DNA of 64,000 bases from Massilia sp. HP4 (lineage in GTDB: Bacteria; Pseudomonadota; Gammaproteobacteria; Burkholderiales; Burkholderiaceae_D). Shown piece by piece: positions 50,990-60,729 of this stretch (position 1 is its first letter; the number at the start of each line of letters is the position of its first letter). The notes beneath the pieces are model-generated. The model was not told the DNA's origin. It saw only the letters and a program-made list of their open reading frames with translations, and searched no databases. The position numbers and the translations under genes are program-made. Location: positions 62,001 to 126,000 of the forward strand of contig NZ_STGG01000010.1 of NCBI RefSeq assembly GCF_005222695.1, read 5' to 3'.

Positions 50990-52572
50990 TCGCCCGCCCG
51001 GGGTGCGAACGACACCAGCGCCTCGAAGTAGCGATTCAGCGCGTCAAACAGTTTCAACGACACGGCCTCGAAGCGCACCTGCTGCTCCCCCTCGAAGGCC
51101 TGGTCGGTCCACCCGTCCACGCCGCCGAACGAGTCGGCGCTCGACACTGCCGCCAGCCCGAATACGCGATCCCCTCCCCATTCGAATGGCGCGAACATCT
51201 GCGTGAACAGTTGCAACAAAACCAGCATGTCGGGCTCCCAGTCCACATCTGGCGATTCCAGCACAGTCAGGTCCAGCGGGCCGGGGTCGATGGCATGCAT
51301 GGCCAGGTGGCGGGCAGCGCCAAGCACACGATCGTAAGGCGAGTCGACACGCCATGCAAAATCGCGCGCTTGCGTCAGTGCGTCGATGAACTGCTGCCGC
51401 GCCTGCGCCATCGGCATCGCTGCCGGGGACGGCACCGGGTCAACGGCAGGATCCTGGACGAACAGCGTCCAAGGTACATCGACCTCGCGGATGGTCCAGC
51501 CGAGATCGTGCTGCAGCCGTTCATCGAATTCGAGCCAGCGCCGCTCCTTGTCGTTCGGTCCGAAGATGTCGGCCAGGTCGTCGGGAATGCGCGGCTGGAT
51601 GCCCCGTTCCTCGCACTCCAGGCGCACCAGCTCGATCAGGACCTCGCTCACGCGCGCGACTTCACGATCCGGCAACCTGGACAGGAAGCGCGGCCAGTCA
51701 TGGGCTGCGATGCGTGGAAAGTCGTCGAGCTCGTCGATGTCACCGAGTTTTTCCACCAGCAGTTTGTGGCTCGCGGCAATCCGCCAGATCCTGCCAGCGA
51801 AATCTTGCGCCTTGATCAACCCTAGCAGGGCCGCTGCAGTGACCTCATCTTCGTCATACGCTTCCAGCCATGCTGTAAATTCCAGCTCATCGTCGACCGG
51901 CGTCGTTTTTTCGATATGGTGCACGAGTGCCGGGGGAATCACGAAGCTTTTCCCGTGGGTGAGCGCGTCGGCCTGGATACCCCGAAAGACCTGCTGCCCA
52001 ATGGCGTCCCAGTCCTGCTCCCCCTCGGACGACAATAAATAGGATGGCAGGTCGGACGCCGCGAGTGCAGCCCGATCGCCATCTGCGCGATACGCATCGA
52101 TCACTTCCAGCACGCCAGGCACGAAAAAACCCGGCTCGCCTTGCCTGTTGAGCAGTTCAAGAAAGATCGATGCGGTAAGCGACAGGCGCGGCCCGGGTAC
52201 CGTTCCCTGCACATGCACGGAGCCGCCAACCGCGGTATCGATGCGCATCTGGAACGGCAGGCCGTCGGCAAACCCGGTCAGCATCTGCCGCACGCGATCC
52301 CCGCCTTCCATGCCGCGTCCCGCCCCGGCTGAACCAGCCTGTACGGCGACCGATACCGATGTCACACCGTTCGCTCGCTGTTCCTGGATCCATTGGCGCA
52401 ATGCAATCGACTCCCCAGCGCGCCCGGTGCCGGCTGTACCAATGCCGCGCTGGACCTCGATCTGGTCAAGCGCACAAGCCTGCGCCAGCAGCGCGCATGC
52501 TTCGTCGAAGCGGCGCTCCTCGACGACCAGCAGCCCTGGCACGAATATGACAAAAAAGCGCTTGGCATTCAT
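50986..52572 (-). CDS. Unknown 528-residue protein
   Basis: 528 residues from the ATG at 52572 with GGAG 7 nt upstream; the frame extends to 52623 without support. It is acidic, with no membrane helix or signal peptide beyond a hydrophobic start (AKRFFVIFVPGLLVVEE). The start may instead be a buried beta strand. Middle sections (LAAHDWPRFLSRLPDREVAR-like IAAHDWPRFLSRLPDREVAR, WLEFDERLQHDLGWTIREVD) are well formed. Many Trp and Asp residues near the end (WEPDMLVLLQLFTQMFAPFE) suggest a packed enzyme or binding fold. I recognise no family. It lies between thioredoxin (convergent) and the molybdopterin subunit. Confidence 0.7.
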   Translation of the reverse strand: MNAKRFFVIFVPGLLVVEERRFDEACALLAQACALDQIEVQRGIGTAGTGRAGESIALRQWIQEQRANGVTSVSVAVQAGSAGAGRGMEGGDRVRQMLTGFADGLPFQMRIDTAVGGSVHVQGTVPGPRLSLTASIFLELLNRQGEPGFFVPGVLEVIDAYRADGDRAALAASDLPSYLLSSEGEQDWDAIGQQVFRGIQADALTHGKSFVIPPALVHHIEKTTPVDDELEFTAWLEAYDEDEVTAAALLGLIKAQDFAGRIWRIAASHKLLVEKLGDIDELDDFPRIAAHDWPRFLSRLPDREVARVSEVLIELVRLECEERGIQPRIPDDLADIFGPNDKERRWLEFDERLQHDLGWTIREVDVPWTLFVQDPAVDPVPSPAAMPMAQARQQFIDALTQARDFAWRVDSPYDRVLGAARHLAMHAIDPGPLDLTVLESPDVDWEPDMLVLLQLFTQMFAPFEWGGDRVFGLAAVSSADSFGGVDGWTDQAFEGEQQVRFEAVSLKLFDALNRYFEALVSFAPRAGD

Positions 52573-52652
52573 GGCGGTCTCCCTGATGGCGATGCCAGAG
52601 TGTGGGGCAACGCCGTCACCCACCTGAAGACCTGCCGCAATGGTGCGCTAAT

Positions 52653-54971
52653 TCAGCCCAATTTCAAAGGCAGGCTGCGCAGCCGCTGCCCCGTCAACCT
52701 GAACACCGCCGCCGCCACCGCGGGCGCCACCGGCGGCACGGCCGGCTCGCCCACCCCTTCCGGATGCGCGCTGCTCGGCACCACGATGGTTTCCACCACC
52801 GGCGCCTGGTTAAACCGCAGCAGCGGATAATCCCCGAAGTTCGACTGCACGATCCTGCAGCCCTCCACCGTGATCTCGCCGGCCAACGCCGCCGACAGCC
52901 CGAACACCACGCTCGATTCCACCTGCTGGGCCACGATGTTCGGATTGACGACCAGGCCGCAATCGATCGCACACACCACGCGGTGCACGCGGATCTGGCC
53001 GTCCTCGATCGACACTTCCGCCACCTGGGCCACCGTGCTGCCGAAGGAACGGTGCAGCGCCACGCCGTGGGCGCGCCCTTCCGGCGCCTGGCCGGCACGT
53101 TCGATCGCCGCATCCAGCACCGCCAGCGCGCGCGGATGCGCCGCCAGCAGCTTGCGCCGCAAAGCCACCGGATCCTGCCCGGCGGCGTGCGCCACCTCGT
53201 CCAGGAACGACTCCTTGAAGAAGGCATTGTGCGAATGCCCGACCGAGCGCCAGTAGCCGATCGGCACCGCGCTATCGACAGTCACATGGGCCACGCGCTG
53301 GTTGGGGATCGCGTACTGGTGGTCGTACTCGCCCTCGGCGGTGGTCTTGTCCGGCCCCACGCCCGGCAAGCCCAGGCTGCGCTTGAAGTACTGGTGGCCG
53401 ATGGCGCCGCTGGCCGACTTGTTGTCCCAGGCGAGGAGCTCGCCATCCGCGCCCAACTGCGCCGTGAAGCGCGCCAGCGCGGCCGGCCGGTAGACGTCGT
53501 GCATCGTGTCCTGCTCTCGAGTCCAGATCAGCTGCACCGGCTGGCCGTCCAGGGCCTTGGCGACCGCCACCGCCTGCGCCACCATATCGACTTCGAGCCG
53601 GCGCCCGAAGCCGCCGCCCAGCAGCATGACGTCGATCGACACGTCCTCGCGCGCCACGCCGGCCACCCGCGCGGCGCAATCGACTGCAATGCTCGGCACC
53701 TGGGTCGAGGCCCACAGTGTCACCCTGCCGCGTGCGACCTGGGCGGTGCAATTGATGGGTTCCAGCGCCGCATGCGCCAGGAACGGCGCCCGGTATTCGG
53801 CGCGCACGGTGCGCACCGCGCCCTCGACCTCTTGCGTGCCGGTCTCGTGATAGACATGGCCGCGCTCCTCTTCCAGGCTGCGCGCCAGGCCGGCCAGGAT
53901 CGCGGCGCTCGACAGCGCCGCATGCTCGCCCGGGGTCCAGGCGACCGGCAAGGCATCGGCAGCCTGGCGCGCCTGCCACCAGGTCGAGGCCACCACCGCC
54001 ACGCCGGCCCCGGCGCCGGTGCGGCCCTCGAGCGCGGACGAGACGTCGACCACCGCCAGCACGCCCGGCATGCGGCGCACAGCGTCGGCATCGAAGGCCG
54101 CGACCGTGGCGCCCAGGGTCGGCGCCATCGTCAGCGCCGCGTACACCATCCCGGCCGGCCGCGCATCGATGCCGAAGCGCGCGCTGCCGTCGGCCTTGGC
54201 GCGGCTGTCCAGGCGCGGCAAGGGCTTGCCGATCAGGCGGAAGTCCTGCGGCTGTTTGAGATTGACATCGTTCGCGGCGATGCCCGCGCCGGCCTGCGCC
54301 GCCAGTCCGGCCAGCGCGCCATAGCCGGCGCGGCGGCCGTCGCGGTGGACAACGAAGCCGTCCTCGGTGCGGCAGTCTTCGACCCGCGCGTCCCACTGCC
54401 GGGCCGCGGCCTTGACCAGCATCGCGCGCGCCACCGCGCCGGCTTCGCGCATCGGCAGCCAGGCGTCGCGCACGCTGCTCGAGCCACCGGTGAACATGAT
54501 GCCCAGCTCGCGCCCGATCTTCGCCATCAGCCACTGGGCGCCTTGCGCCGTGCGGCCGGTGTCGTCCGGGTGGAACGGCAGGTTCTCGCGCAGCACCGTG
54601 ACGTTGGCATAGATCTTGTCGATCGGCGGAGCGATGACGCGCACCGCATCCAGCCCGATGTCGAGCTCCTCGGCCACCAGCATCGGCAGCGCCGTGTTCA
54701 CGCCCTGCCCCATCTCGCTGCGCGGCACCACCACCGACACCGTGCCGTCCGGCGCCAGCGCGACCCAGCCATTGAGCGCGACCTCGCCGTCGGCCAGCGC
54801 CAGTGGCCGCGTCGGATGCAGGCGCTGGCGCGGCGGCTGCGTGCCCCAGCCGACCAGCAGCGCGCCGCCGGCGGCCAGGCCGGCCAGCAGGTATCTGCGG
54901 CGGCGCTTGCCCGCGTCGGTCATGCCTTGCTTGGGCAGGCCGTCCTTCGGCACCAGCGCCGGCTTACGCAT
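52653..54971 (-). CDS. Molybdopterin-binding oxidoreductase subunit (isoquinoline 1-oxidoreductase beta-like)
   Basis: 772 residues from the ATG at 54971 (GGGGGAG 8 nt upstream). A Tat-like signal RRRRYLLAGLAAGGALL lies near residues 24-40, so export as a folded protein is predicted. Two xanthine-dehydrogenase-type cofactor domains follow, with PRSEMGQGVNTALPMLVAEE, FTGGSSSVRDAW, LLGGGFGRRLEVDMVAQA, GYWRSVGHSHNAFFKESFLD and the C-terminal GVGEPAVPPVAPA containing the catalytic-type Glu. The matching [2Fe-2S] subunit normally encoded beside it is absent. The start overlaps the GGDEF-EAL stop by 8 nt. Confidence 0.88.
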   Translation of the reverse strand: MRKPALVPKDGLPKQGMTDAGKRRRRYLLAGLAAGGALLVGWGTQPPRQRLHPTRPLALADGEVALNGWVALAPDGTVSVVVPRSEMGQGVNTALPMLVAEELDIGLDAVRVIAPPIDKIYANVTVLRENLPFHPDDTGRTAQGAQWLMAKIGRELGIMFTGGSSSVRDAWLPMREAGAVARAMLVKAAARQWDARVEDCRTEDGFVVHRDGRRAGYGALAGLAAQAGAGIAANDVNLKQPQDFRLIGKPLPRLDSRAKADGSARFGIDARPAGMVYAALTMAPTLGATVAAFDADAVRRMPGVLAVVDVSSALEGRTGAGAGVAVVASTWWQARQAADALPVAWTPGEHAALSSAAILAGLARSLEEERGHVYHETGTQEVEGAVRTVRAEYRAPFLAHAALEPINCTAQVARGRVTLWASTQVPSIAVDCAARVAGVAREDVSIDVMLLGGGFGRRLEVDMVAQAVAVAKALDGQPVQLIWTREQDTMHDVYRPAALARFTAQLGADGELLAWDNKSASGAIGHQYFKRSLGLPGVGPDKTTAEGEYDHQYAIPNQRVAHVTVDSAVPIGYWRSVGHSHNAFFKESFLDEVAHAAGQDPVALRRKLLAAHPRALAVLDAAIERAGQAPEGRAHGVALHRSFGSTVAQVAEVSIEDGQIRVHRVVCAIDCGLVVNPNIVAQQVESSVVFGLSAALAGEITVEGCRIVQSNFGDYPLLRFNQAPVVETIVVPSSAHPEGVGEPAVPPVAPAVAAAVFRLTGQRLRSLPLKLG

Positions 54972-57900
54972 CCTGGCGGCTCCCCCAGCGCGCCAGGATC
55001 TCTTCGGCTGGCAGCGGCTTGCCATACAAATAGCCCTGGGCCAGGTTGCAGCCGTGGCGCAGCAGGAAAGCCGCCTGGTCTTCGCGCTCGACGCCTTCGG
55101 CGATCACCGACAGGTCCATGCTCTTGCCGAGCTGGATGATGGCGATCGCGATCGCCTCGTCGTCGGGGTCTTGCGGGATGTCCTTGATGAAGCTGCGGTC
55201 GATCTTGAGGGTCTGCACCGGCAACTGCTTCAGGTAGGCCAGCGACGAGTAGCCGGTGCCGAAATCGTCGATCGCGAGCGCCACGCCGATCGCGTGCAGG
55301 TCGTTTACATACTGTAGCGCGTCGCTCGTGTTCATGATCGCCGACTCGGTCACTTCGAGCTGCAGGCGCGCCGGCGCCAGGCCCGCATCCTCGAGCACCG
55401 CGGCCACGGTGGCGGCCATGCCGCCGCGCTCGAACTGGCGCACCGACAGGTTGACCGCGATCTTCGGCACTGACAGTCCTTGCGCTTCCCAGGCCACCAT
55501 CTGGCGGCAGGCGTGCTGCAGCACCCACTGGCCCAGCTGGCCGATGAAGCCGGTGTCCTCGGCCAGCGGGATGAAGCTGCTTGGCGCGACCTGGCCCAGC
55601 TCGGGGCTGTTCCAGCGCAGCAGGGCCTCGACCCCGACCAGGCGGCCGCTGTCGATCTCGACTTGCGGCTGGAAGGCCAGGTAGATCTCGCTCTTTTCGA
55701 TCGCGCGCCGCAGCAGGGCTTCCATGCGCAGGCGCACGGCGCCGTCGCCACTCATCGACGGTGCGTAGAACCGGAAGCCGTTGCGCCCACGCGCCTTGGC
55801 CTGGTACATCGCCACGTCGGCGTTCCTGATCAGCATGTGCATATCGCGTCCGTCCTGCGGATACAGGCTGATGCCGACGCTGCCGGTGACGAACAGCTCA
55901 TGGCCCGAGACCTCGAACGGCTGCTCGAACATCGCCATCAGTTTTTCGGCCACCCGCGTGGCGCCAGGCAGGCCGTCGACGTCTTCGAGCAGCACGATGA
56001 ATTCGTCGCCGCCCAGTCGCGCCAGGGTGTCGCCCTCGCGCAGGCAGCGTGACAGCGCCTGCGCCGCCTGCTTGAGCAGCTCGTCGCCCACATGGTGGCC
56101 AAGCGTGTCGTTGACGTTCTTGAAGCGGTCCAGGTCGATGAACAGCACCGCCAGCTGCTCGCCGTCGCGCTCGGCGCGCGCCATCGCGTGGCGCAGGCGG
56201 TCGTGGTACAGCAGGCGATTCGGCAGCGCGGTCAATGCGTCGTGGTGCGCCAGGTGGTCCAACTGGTCTTGCGATTCGCGCTCGCGCGTGATGTCGCTGA
56301 ACACGCACACGTAATGGGTGGTCGCGCCATCGTCGTCGCGCACCGCCGACACCGTGAGCGCTTCGAGGTAGGCTTCGCCGTCCTTGCGCGTGTCCCAAAT
56401 CTCGCCGCGCCAGAAGCCCGATGCATCCAGCTGGCGCCACAGCTCGTCGTAGAAGGCCTGGTCGTTGCGGGTGCCGCGGGTCAGACTCGATTCGCGGCCC
56501 AGCGCTTCCTGCCCGGCATAGCCGGTGATGCGGCTGAAGGCCGGGTTGGTGGCCACGATGCGGCCATGCACGTCGAGCACCATCACGCCGTCGGCGATAT
56601 GTTCCAGCACATTGGCCGACAGGCGCAGCTTTTCCTCGGCCAGCTTGCGCTCGGTGATGTCGGCGAAGACCCAGATGCTGCCTTCGTTGGCGCGGTTCGG
56701 ATCGAGCGCGCAGCCGCTCATCAGGCACCAGAACAGGCTGCCGTCGCTATGGCGCAGCTGACGCTCTTCGCCCAGGTCCATGCTGCGCTCGAGCAGCGGA
56801 TACTGCTCGATGCCGATGCGCTCGTACTCTGCGTGGGTCGGATACAGGATCTCGGTCGATTGGCCGACCATCTCGCCCTCGGCGTAGCCAAACAGCTCTT
56901 CGCAGCGGCGGTTGCTGGAGATGATGCGGCGCTGGCGCACGAACAGCACGCCGAACATGACGTTGTCCAGGATCGCGCCCTGCTCGGCCAGCAGCGCCTC
57001 GATGCGCATCTCGTCGTGGCGGCGCTCGCTGATGTCCGAGATGATGCCGTCCACCCGCACGCCTTCGGTTCCGTGCAGCGCCGGGTCGTACGCCGCCTGC
57101 GGCTGGCCGTGCTCCTGCACCCAGCGCTCGATGCCGTGGGCATCGATGATCCGGTATTCCATCTCGTAGGCAGCGCCCGAACGGGCCGCGGTCCTGGCGG
57201 TGCGGTAGTAATCGCGCCGGTCTTCCGGATGGACGATGGCGGCCCAGTCCTCGGTGGTGGCGCACATGAAGCGCGCCGACGGATAGCCGGTGATGCCTTC
57301 GATCGCGTCGCTGACGAATTCGATCGGACCGCCCGCGCGCACGCGGTACACGGCGCCCGGCACCTGGGTCACGATGGTCCGGAACTGTTCCTCGCGCCGC
57401 GCCACGTCGGCGAACAGGTCGCGGATCGCCAGCCGCATGCGCTCCATCTGCTCCCCCAGGCGTCCCAGCTCGTCCTGGGCCGACAGCGCCAGCGGGGTCT
57501 CGAAGTCGCCGCGCGCCAGGCGGTCGGAGAAGCGCATCAGACTGCGCAGCGGCGACAGCAGGCGGCTGCGCAGCAGCAGCGCGATCAGGAGCAGCGACAC
57601 CGCCAGTTGCAGCGCCACCACCAGCGCATAGTTGCGCTGTTTGGCACGCAATTCCTGGCCGCTGCGGTAGTCGTCCATCTCGAGCGCGACCTTGCCGATG
57701 TTCTTGCCTTCCACCACGATCGGCCGTTCGGCGCGCAATACCTTGCCCAGCGGGCGGCCCGGCGAGCGCAGGTGCAGCACGCTGTTGCCGGCCAGGTCGT
57801 GCACCTCGACCCCGGCCACGGCCGGGTCGCGCAGCATCGAGTCGAGCAGCGGGCGCGCCGCCTCCATGTTCAGGTTCCACAACGGTTCCTGCATGCCGAG

Positions 57901-58107
57901 CGCGAGGATGTCGGCATCGCGCTGCAAGGTATCGTTCAGGCTGGCGGCGGCGGCAGAGCGCTCCTGTACGCCCACCAGCAGGTAGCTGCCGACCACGCTC
58001 GGGACCAGCAGGCCGACGAACACCACCAGCAGCAGCGCGCCATACAGGGAGCGGCCGTACAGCAGGCGCAGGCGGGACGGCACGGGGGAGGCAGCGGGAC
58101 TGGACAT
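54964..58107 (-). CDS. Membrane sensor with PAS domains, GGDEF and EAL (c-di-GMP turnover)
   Basis: 1,047 residues from the ATG at 58107 (longer frame to 58182). Two membrane helices flank a periplasmic sensor (about 25-165); then a HAMP-like segment, three PAS/PAC units (IVTQVPGAVYRV, ILDNVMFGVLFV, VLEHIADGVMVL), a GGDEF domain and an EAL domain. The diguanylate cyclase site is intact (RLGGDEFIVLLED), with an RxxD inhibitory site (REGD) five residues before it. The EAL site keeps EALLRW, NLSVRQF, TESAIM, DDFGTGYSSL and KIDRSFI, so phosphodiesterase activity is also expected. It overlaps the next gene by 8 nt. Confidence 0.94.
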   Translation of the reverse strand: MSSPAASPVPSRLRLLYGRSLYGALLLVVFVGLLVPSVVGSYLLVGVQERSAAAASLNDTLQRDADILALGMQEPLWNLNMEAARPLLDSMLRDPAVAGVEVHDLAGNSVLHLRSPGRPLGKVLRAERPIVVEGKNIGKVALEMDDYRSGQELRAKQRNYALVVALQLAVSLLLIALLLRSRLLSPLRSLMRFSDRLARGDFETPLALSAQDELGRLGEQMERMRLAIRDLFADVARREEQFRTIVTQVPGAVYRVRAGGPIEFVSDAIEGITGYPSARFMCATTEDWAAIVHPEDRRDYYRTARTAARSGAAYEMEYRIIDAHGIERWVQEHGQPQAAYDPALHGTEGVRVDGIISDISERRHDEMRIEALLAEQGAILDNVMFGVLFVRQRRIISSNRRCEELFGYAEGEMVGQSTEILYPTHAEYERIGIEQYPLLERSMDLGEERQLRHSDGSLFWCLMSGCALDPNRANEGSIWVFADITERKLAEEKLRLSANVLEHIADGVMVLDVHGRIVATNPAFSRITGYAGQEALGRESSLTRGTRNDQAFYDELWRQLDASGFWRGEIWDTRKDGEAYLEALTVSAVRDDDGATTHYVCVFSDITRERESQDQLDHLAHHDALTALPNRLLYHDRLRHAMARAERDGEQLAVLFIDLDRFKNVNDTLGHHVGDELLKQAAQALSRCLREGDTLARLGGDEFIVLLEDVDGLPGATRVAEKLMAMFEQPFEVSGHELFVTGSVGISLYPQDGRDMHMLIRNADVAMYQAKARGRNGFRFYAPSMSGDGAVRLRMEALLRRAIEKSEIYLAFQPQVEIDSGRLVGVEALLRWNSPELGQVAPSSFIPLAEDTGFIGQLGQWVLQHACRQMVAWEAQGLSVPKIAVNLSVRQFERGGMAATVAAVLEDAGLAPARLQLEVTESAIMNTSDALQYVNDLHAIGVALAIDDFGTGYSSLAYLKQLPVQTLKIDRSFIKDIPQDPDDEAIAIAIIQLGKSMDLSVIAEGVEREDQAAFLLRHGCNLAQGYLYGKPLPAEEILARWGSRQDA

Positions 58108-58280
58108 GGATGCGGGAAGGAGCGCGGCAAGCCTGGTGCATGAGGATGGCGAGATTATGCACAGTTGCTTGCTGGGAGTCACTAACTATGCGGCCTGCAC
58201 AGCCGCTGGCCGGCCCCACGGCCCCGCGCCTGTCGGCGCCGCGCGACATGACCAGGCTTGACAAGCCGGCCGGGGATCGG

Positions 58281-58499
58281 TCAGGTGTTGCGGCGCGGAT
58301 ATCCCTGCGCCAGGATGCGCTGCCACACGACTTCCTTCTCGGGTGCGCTCATCGAGACCCAGTTGGCCACTTCGGCCACGGTGCGCCCGCAACCGCGGCA
58401 CACCTCGTCGAAGGTGGTCGAGCACACCGCCACGCATGGGGTGTCGGCACGTTCGGGCAGCGGCGCCCCGGCGCCGCCGGCTTCAGGCCGGGCCGACAT
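58281..58499 (-). CDS. DUF1289 small Cys-rich protein
   Basis: 72 residues from ATG 58499 (ATG 58520 also possible). The core CVAVCSTTFDEVCRGCGRT with four Cys, followed by EVANWVSMSAPEKEVVWQRI, is the DUF1289 signature, a predicted Fe-S or zinc protein of unknown role. The start lies inside the end of the DUF1415 gene, so the two are coupled. Confidence 0.9.
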   Translation of the reverse strand: MSARPEAGGAGAPLPERADTPCVAVCSTTFDEVCRGCGRTVAEVANWVSMSAPEKEVVWQRILAQGYPRRNT

Positions 58500-59049
58500 C
58501 GAGCTTGTCCCAGCCTTCATGGCCGAGCTTTTCCATGGTGTCGATATTCTTCTCGAAGATCTCTTCGGCCTGCGGGAAGGCGTCGACCGCGCGCGCGATG
58601 CTGTCTTCGCGCAGCAGGTGCAGGATCGGGTACGGCGCGCGGTTGGTGTAGTTCGCGATGTCGTTGGCGTCGGTGTCGGCGAACTGGTAATCCGGGTGGA
58701 AGCTGGCCACCTGCAGTTCGCCTTCGAGTTGCATGTCCTCGACCGCGACGTCGGCCACGTCCAGGAACTCGTTGTAGTCCTCGAAATCGTTCAGCACGAA
58801 CGGGTGGATCAGCAGGGTCGTGTCGACCTGCTCCGGGCTGGTGTCGGACAGGTGCTGCAACTCGTCCATCAAGGTCTCGAGCAATTGCTCGGGCGTCGTG
58901 GCAGGCGACACGATATAGCGCACCTGCTCCTTGACATAGACCGACTTGGCGAATGGACAGAGATTGAGGCCAATGACGGCCCGTTCCAGCCACTTGCGGG
59001 TGGCTGCGACGATGGCGTCATCGTCGGCGTTCAGATTGGGGGGACTCAT
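58483..59049 (-). CDS. DUF1415 family protein
   Basis: 188 residues from ATG 59049 (GGAAAG upstream). The family pattern is clear: RKWLERAVIGLNLCPFAKSV, QVRYIVSPATTPEQLLETL, LLIHPFVLNDFEDYNEFLDV, FHPDYQFADT and NRAPYPILHLLREDSI. Soluble, function unknown; the conserved Cys-Pro-Phe and His residues suggest a small enzyme. It is coupled with DUF1289. Confidence 0.92.
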   Translation of the reverse strand: MSPPNLNADDDAIVAATRKWLERAVIGLNLCPFAKSVYVKEQVRYIVSPATTPEQLLETLMDELQHLSDTSPEQVDTTLLIHPFVLNDFEDYNEFLDVADVAVEDMQLEGELQVASFHPDYQFADTDANDIANYTNRAPYPILHLLREDSIARAVDAFPQAEEIFEKNIDTMEKLGHEGWDKLDVGPA

Positions 59050-59064
59050 GGCGAAACTTTCCAT

Positions 59065-59376
59065 AGCATGGCGAACAGCAAAGACTGGATTGTACGCACT
59101 CTTTGCGCCGGCTCATAGATAGTCCCCACGGCGGCGCTAAGGTTTGGCAGACACGGTCGTAGATCGCGCCGGCGCCGGCAAACAGGGCGTCGTTTCGACA
59201 AACTACGTGATATACCCGGCATCGTCCGTTTTCATGATGCCAACGTCAGGCTTTCACCTTTCGATTTTAATTGTAACGACAGCGACTTTATTCTTGACTG
59301 ACTCGACGATTGGTCCGTACACTGCCCTCTTGTCTTGTCCGCTCGTTCCTGGACGCAACACTGGAAAAGTCTTACC
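59065..59376. other. Intergenic region with mltD promoter
   Basis: This 312-nt gap separates the divergent DUF1415 and mltD-like genes. Apart from the promoter at 59294-59323 I see no repeat, RNA or small ORF with a ribosome binding site. Confidence 0.5.
59294..59323 (+). promoter_or_regulatory. Sigma-70 promoter of the mltD-like gene
   Basis: TTGACT (59294-59299), 18-bp spacer and TACACT (59318-59323). A start near 59330 would leave a leader of about 47 nt. Confidence 0.6.
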
Positions 59377-60729
59377 ATGAAGCCCAAGCACGACACGAAA
59401 CGTTCCATCTTCACCCTGGCTGCGCTGGCCCTGCTGGCAGCGGCGCCGCTAAGCCAGGCGATGGAAGCCGCCCCGCTACCGTCGGCCCGGGCCGCCCTCG
59501 GCGCCGAGCGCCAGGCCCTGTCGCCGGCACTGCCGGGCATCAGGACCGACAAGGGCATCGACAAGCTCGACGACTACCACGAGACCGACGTCTGGGGCCG
59601 CATCCGCAGCGGCTATGCGATCCCCGACCTGAACAATGCGCTGGTGACCCGCCATGCCCAGGCCTATGCCAACCACCCGGCCAACCTGTCGCGCATTTCG
59701 GGCCGCGCCTCGCCCTATCTGTACCACGTGGTATCCGAACTCGAAAAACGCGGCATGCCGACCGAGCTGGCCCTGCTGCCGGTGATCGAATCGGCCTTCA
59801 ATCCGCAAGCGATGTCGAGCGCCAACGCGGCCGGCCTGTGGCAATTCGTGCCGGGCACCGGCAAGGACTTCGACCTCAGGCAGAATATGTTCAAGGACGA
59901 ACGGCGCGGCGTGGTTGCCTCGACCGATGCCGCCCTCTCCTATCTGCAGCGCCTGTACACGATGTTCGGCGACTGGCCGCTGGCCCTCGCCGCGTATAAC
60001 TGGGGCGAAGGCAATGTTCAGCGCGCCATCAAGAAAAACCAGGAACTGGGCAAGCCGACCGACTTCGAGAGCCTGGCCGAGCTGATGCCGGCCGAGACCC
60101 GCAACTACGTGCCCAAGCTGCAGGCGGTCAAGAACGTGGTGGCCAATCCTTCGCAGTACGGCGTGACCCTGCCGGCGATCGACAACCAGCCCTACTTCAC
60201 GATGGTCGACAAGACCAGCGACATCGACCTGGCCATCGCGGCCCAGCTGGCCGAAATGTCGCTCGACGAATTCAAGGCGCTCAACCCGCAGTTCAAGAAG
60301 CCGGTGATCATCGGCGGCGAACGGACCAAGATCCTGCTGCCGACCGAGAACGCCGAGAAATTCCACATCAACCTGGCGCAGTGGGGCAATGCCCTGTCGA
60401 CCTGGACCACCCACAAGATCACTGGCGCCCGCGTCAGCATCGCCCAGCTGGCCTCGAAATTCGGCACCACGCCCGAAGTCATCCGCCAGGCCAACAATAT
60501 TCCACCGCAGTCGCGCCTGAAGGCCGGCTCGACGATCCTGGTGCCGAAGACCTCGGCCACGAACCACGGCGACATCGCCGAGAACATCATCGAGAATGCC
60601 GTAGTGGCCTTCGAAGCCGACCGCGGCAAGGCCAAGCGCAATGCCTCGCGCTTCAAGGCCAAGGCCGGCGCCAGCAGCAACGGCAAGCGCATCGCACGCA
60701 ATACTTCGTCCAAGCGCAAGCAGCGCTGA
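59377..60729 (+). CDS. mltD: Membrane-bound lytic murein transglycosylase D (MltD-like)
   Basis: 450 residues from the ATG at 59377 (GGAAAAG upstream). A signal peptide (to about residue 28, ALSQAM region) is followed by a family 1E lytic transglycosylase domain: catalytic Glu138 in LLPVIESAFNPQAMSS, AAGLWQFVPGTGK, AYNWGEGNVQRAI and NYVPKLQAVKNVV. A C-terminal LysM-like unit (about 355-405, VSIAQLASKFGTTPEVIRQ) binds peptidoglycan. The last 50 residues are Lys/Arg/Ser-rich. It cleaves glycan strands in the periplasm. No lipobox Cys is visible, unlike E. coli MltD. Confidence 0.92.
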   Translation: MKPKHDTKRSIFTLAALALLAAAPLSQAMEAAPLPSARAALGAERQALSPALPGIRTDKGIDKLDDYHETDVWGRIRSGYAIPDLNNALVTRHAQAYANHPANLSRISGRASPYLYHVVSELEKRGMPTELALLPVIESAFNPQAMSSANAAGLWQFVPGTGKDFDLRQNMFKDERRGVVASTDAALSYLQRLYTMFGDWPLALAAYNWGEGNVQRAIKKNQELGKPTDFESLAELMPAETRNYVPKLQAVKNVVANPSQYGVTLPAIDNQPYFTMVDKTSDIDLAIAAQLAEMSLDEFKALNPQFKKPVIIGGERTKILLPTENAEKFHINLAQWGNALSTWTTHKITGARVSIAQLASKFGTTPEVIRQANNIPPQSRLKAGSTILVPKTSATNHGDIAENIIENAVVAFEADRGKAKRNASRFKAKAGASSNGKRIARNTSSKRKQR

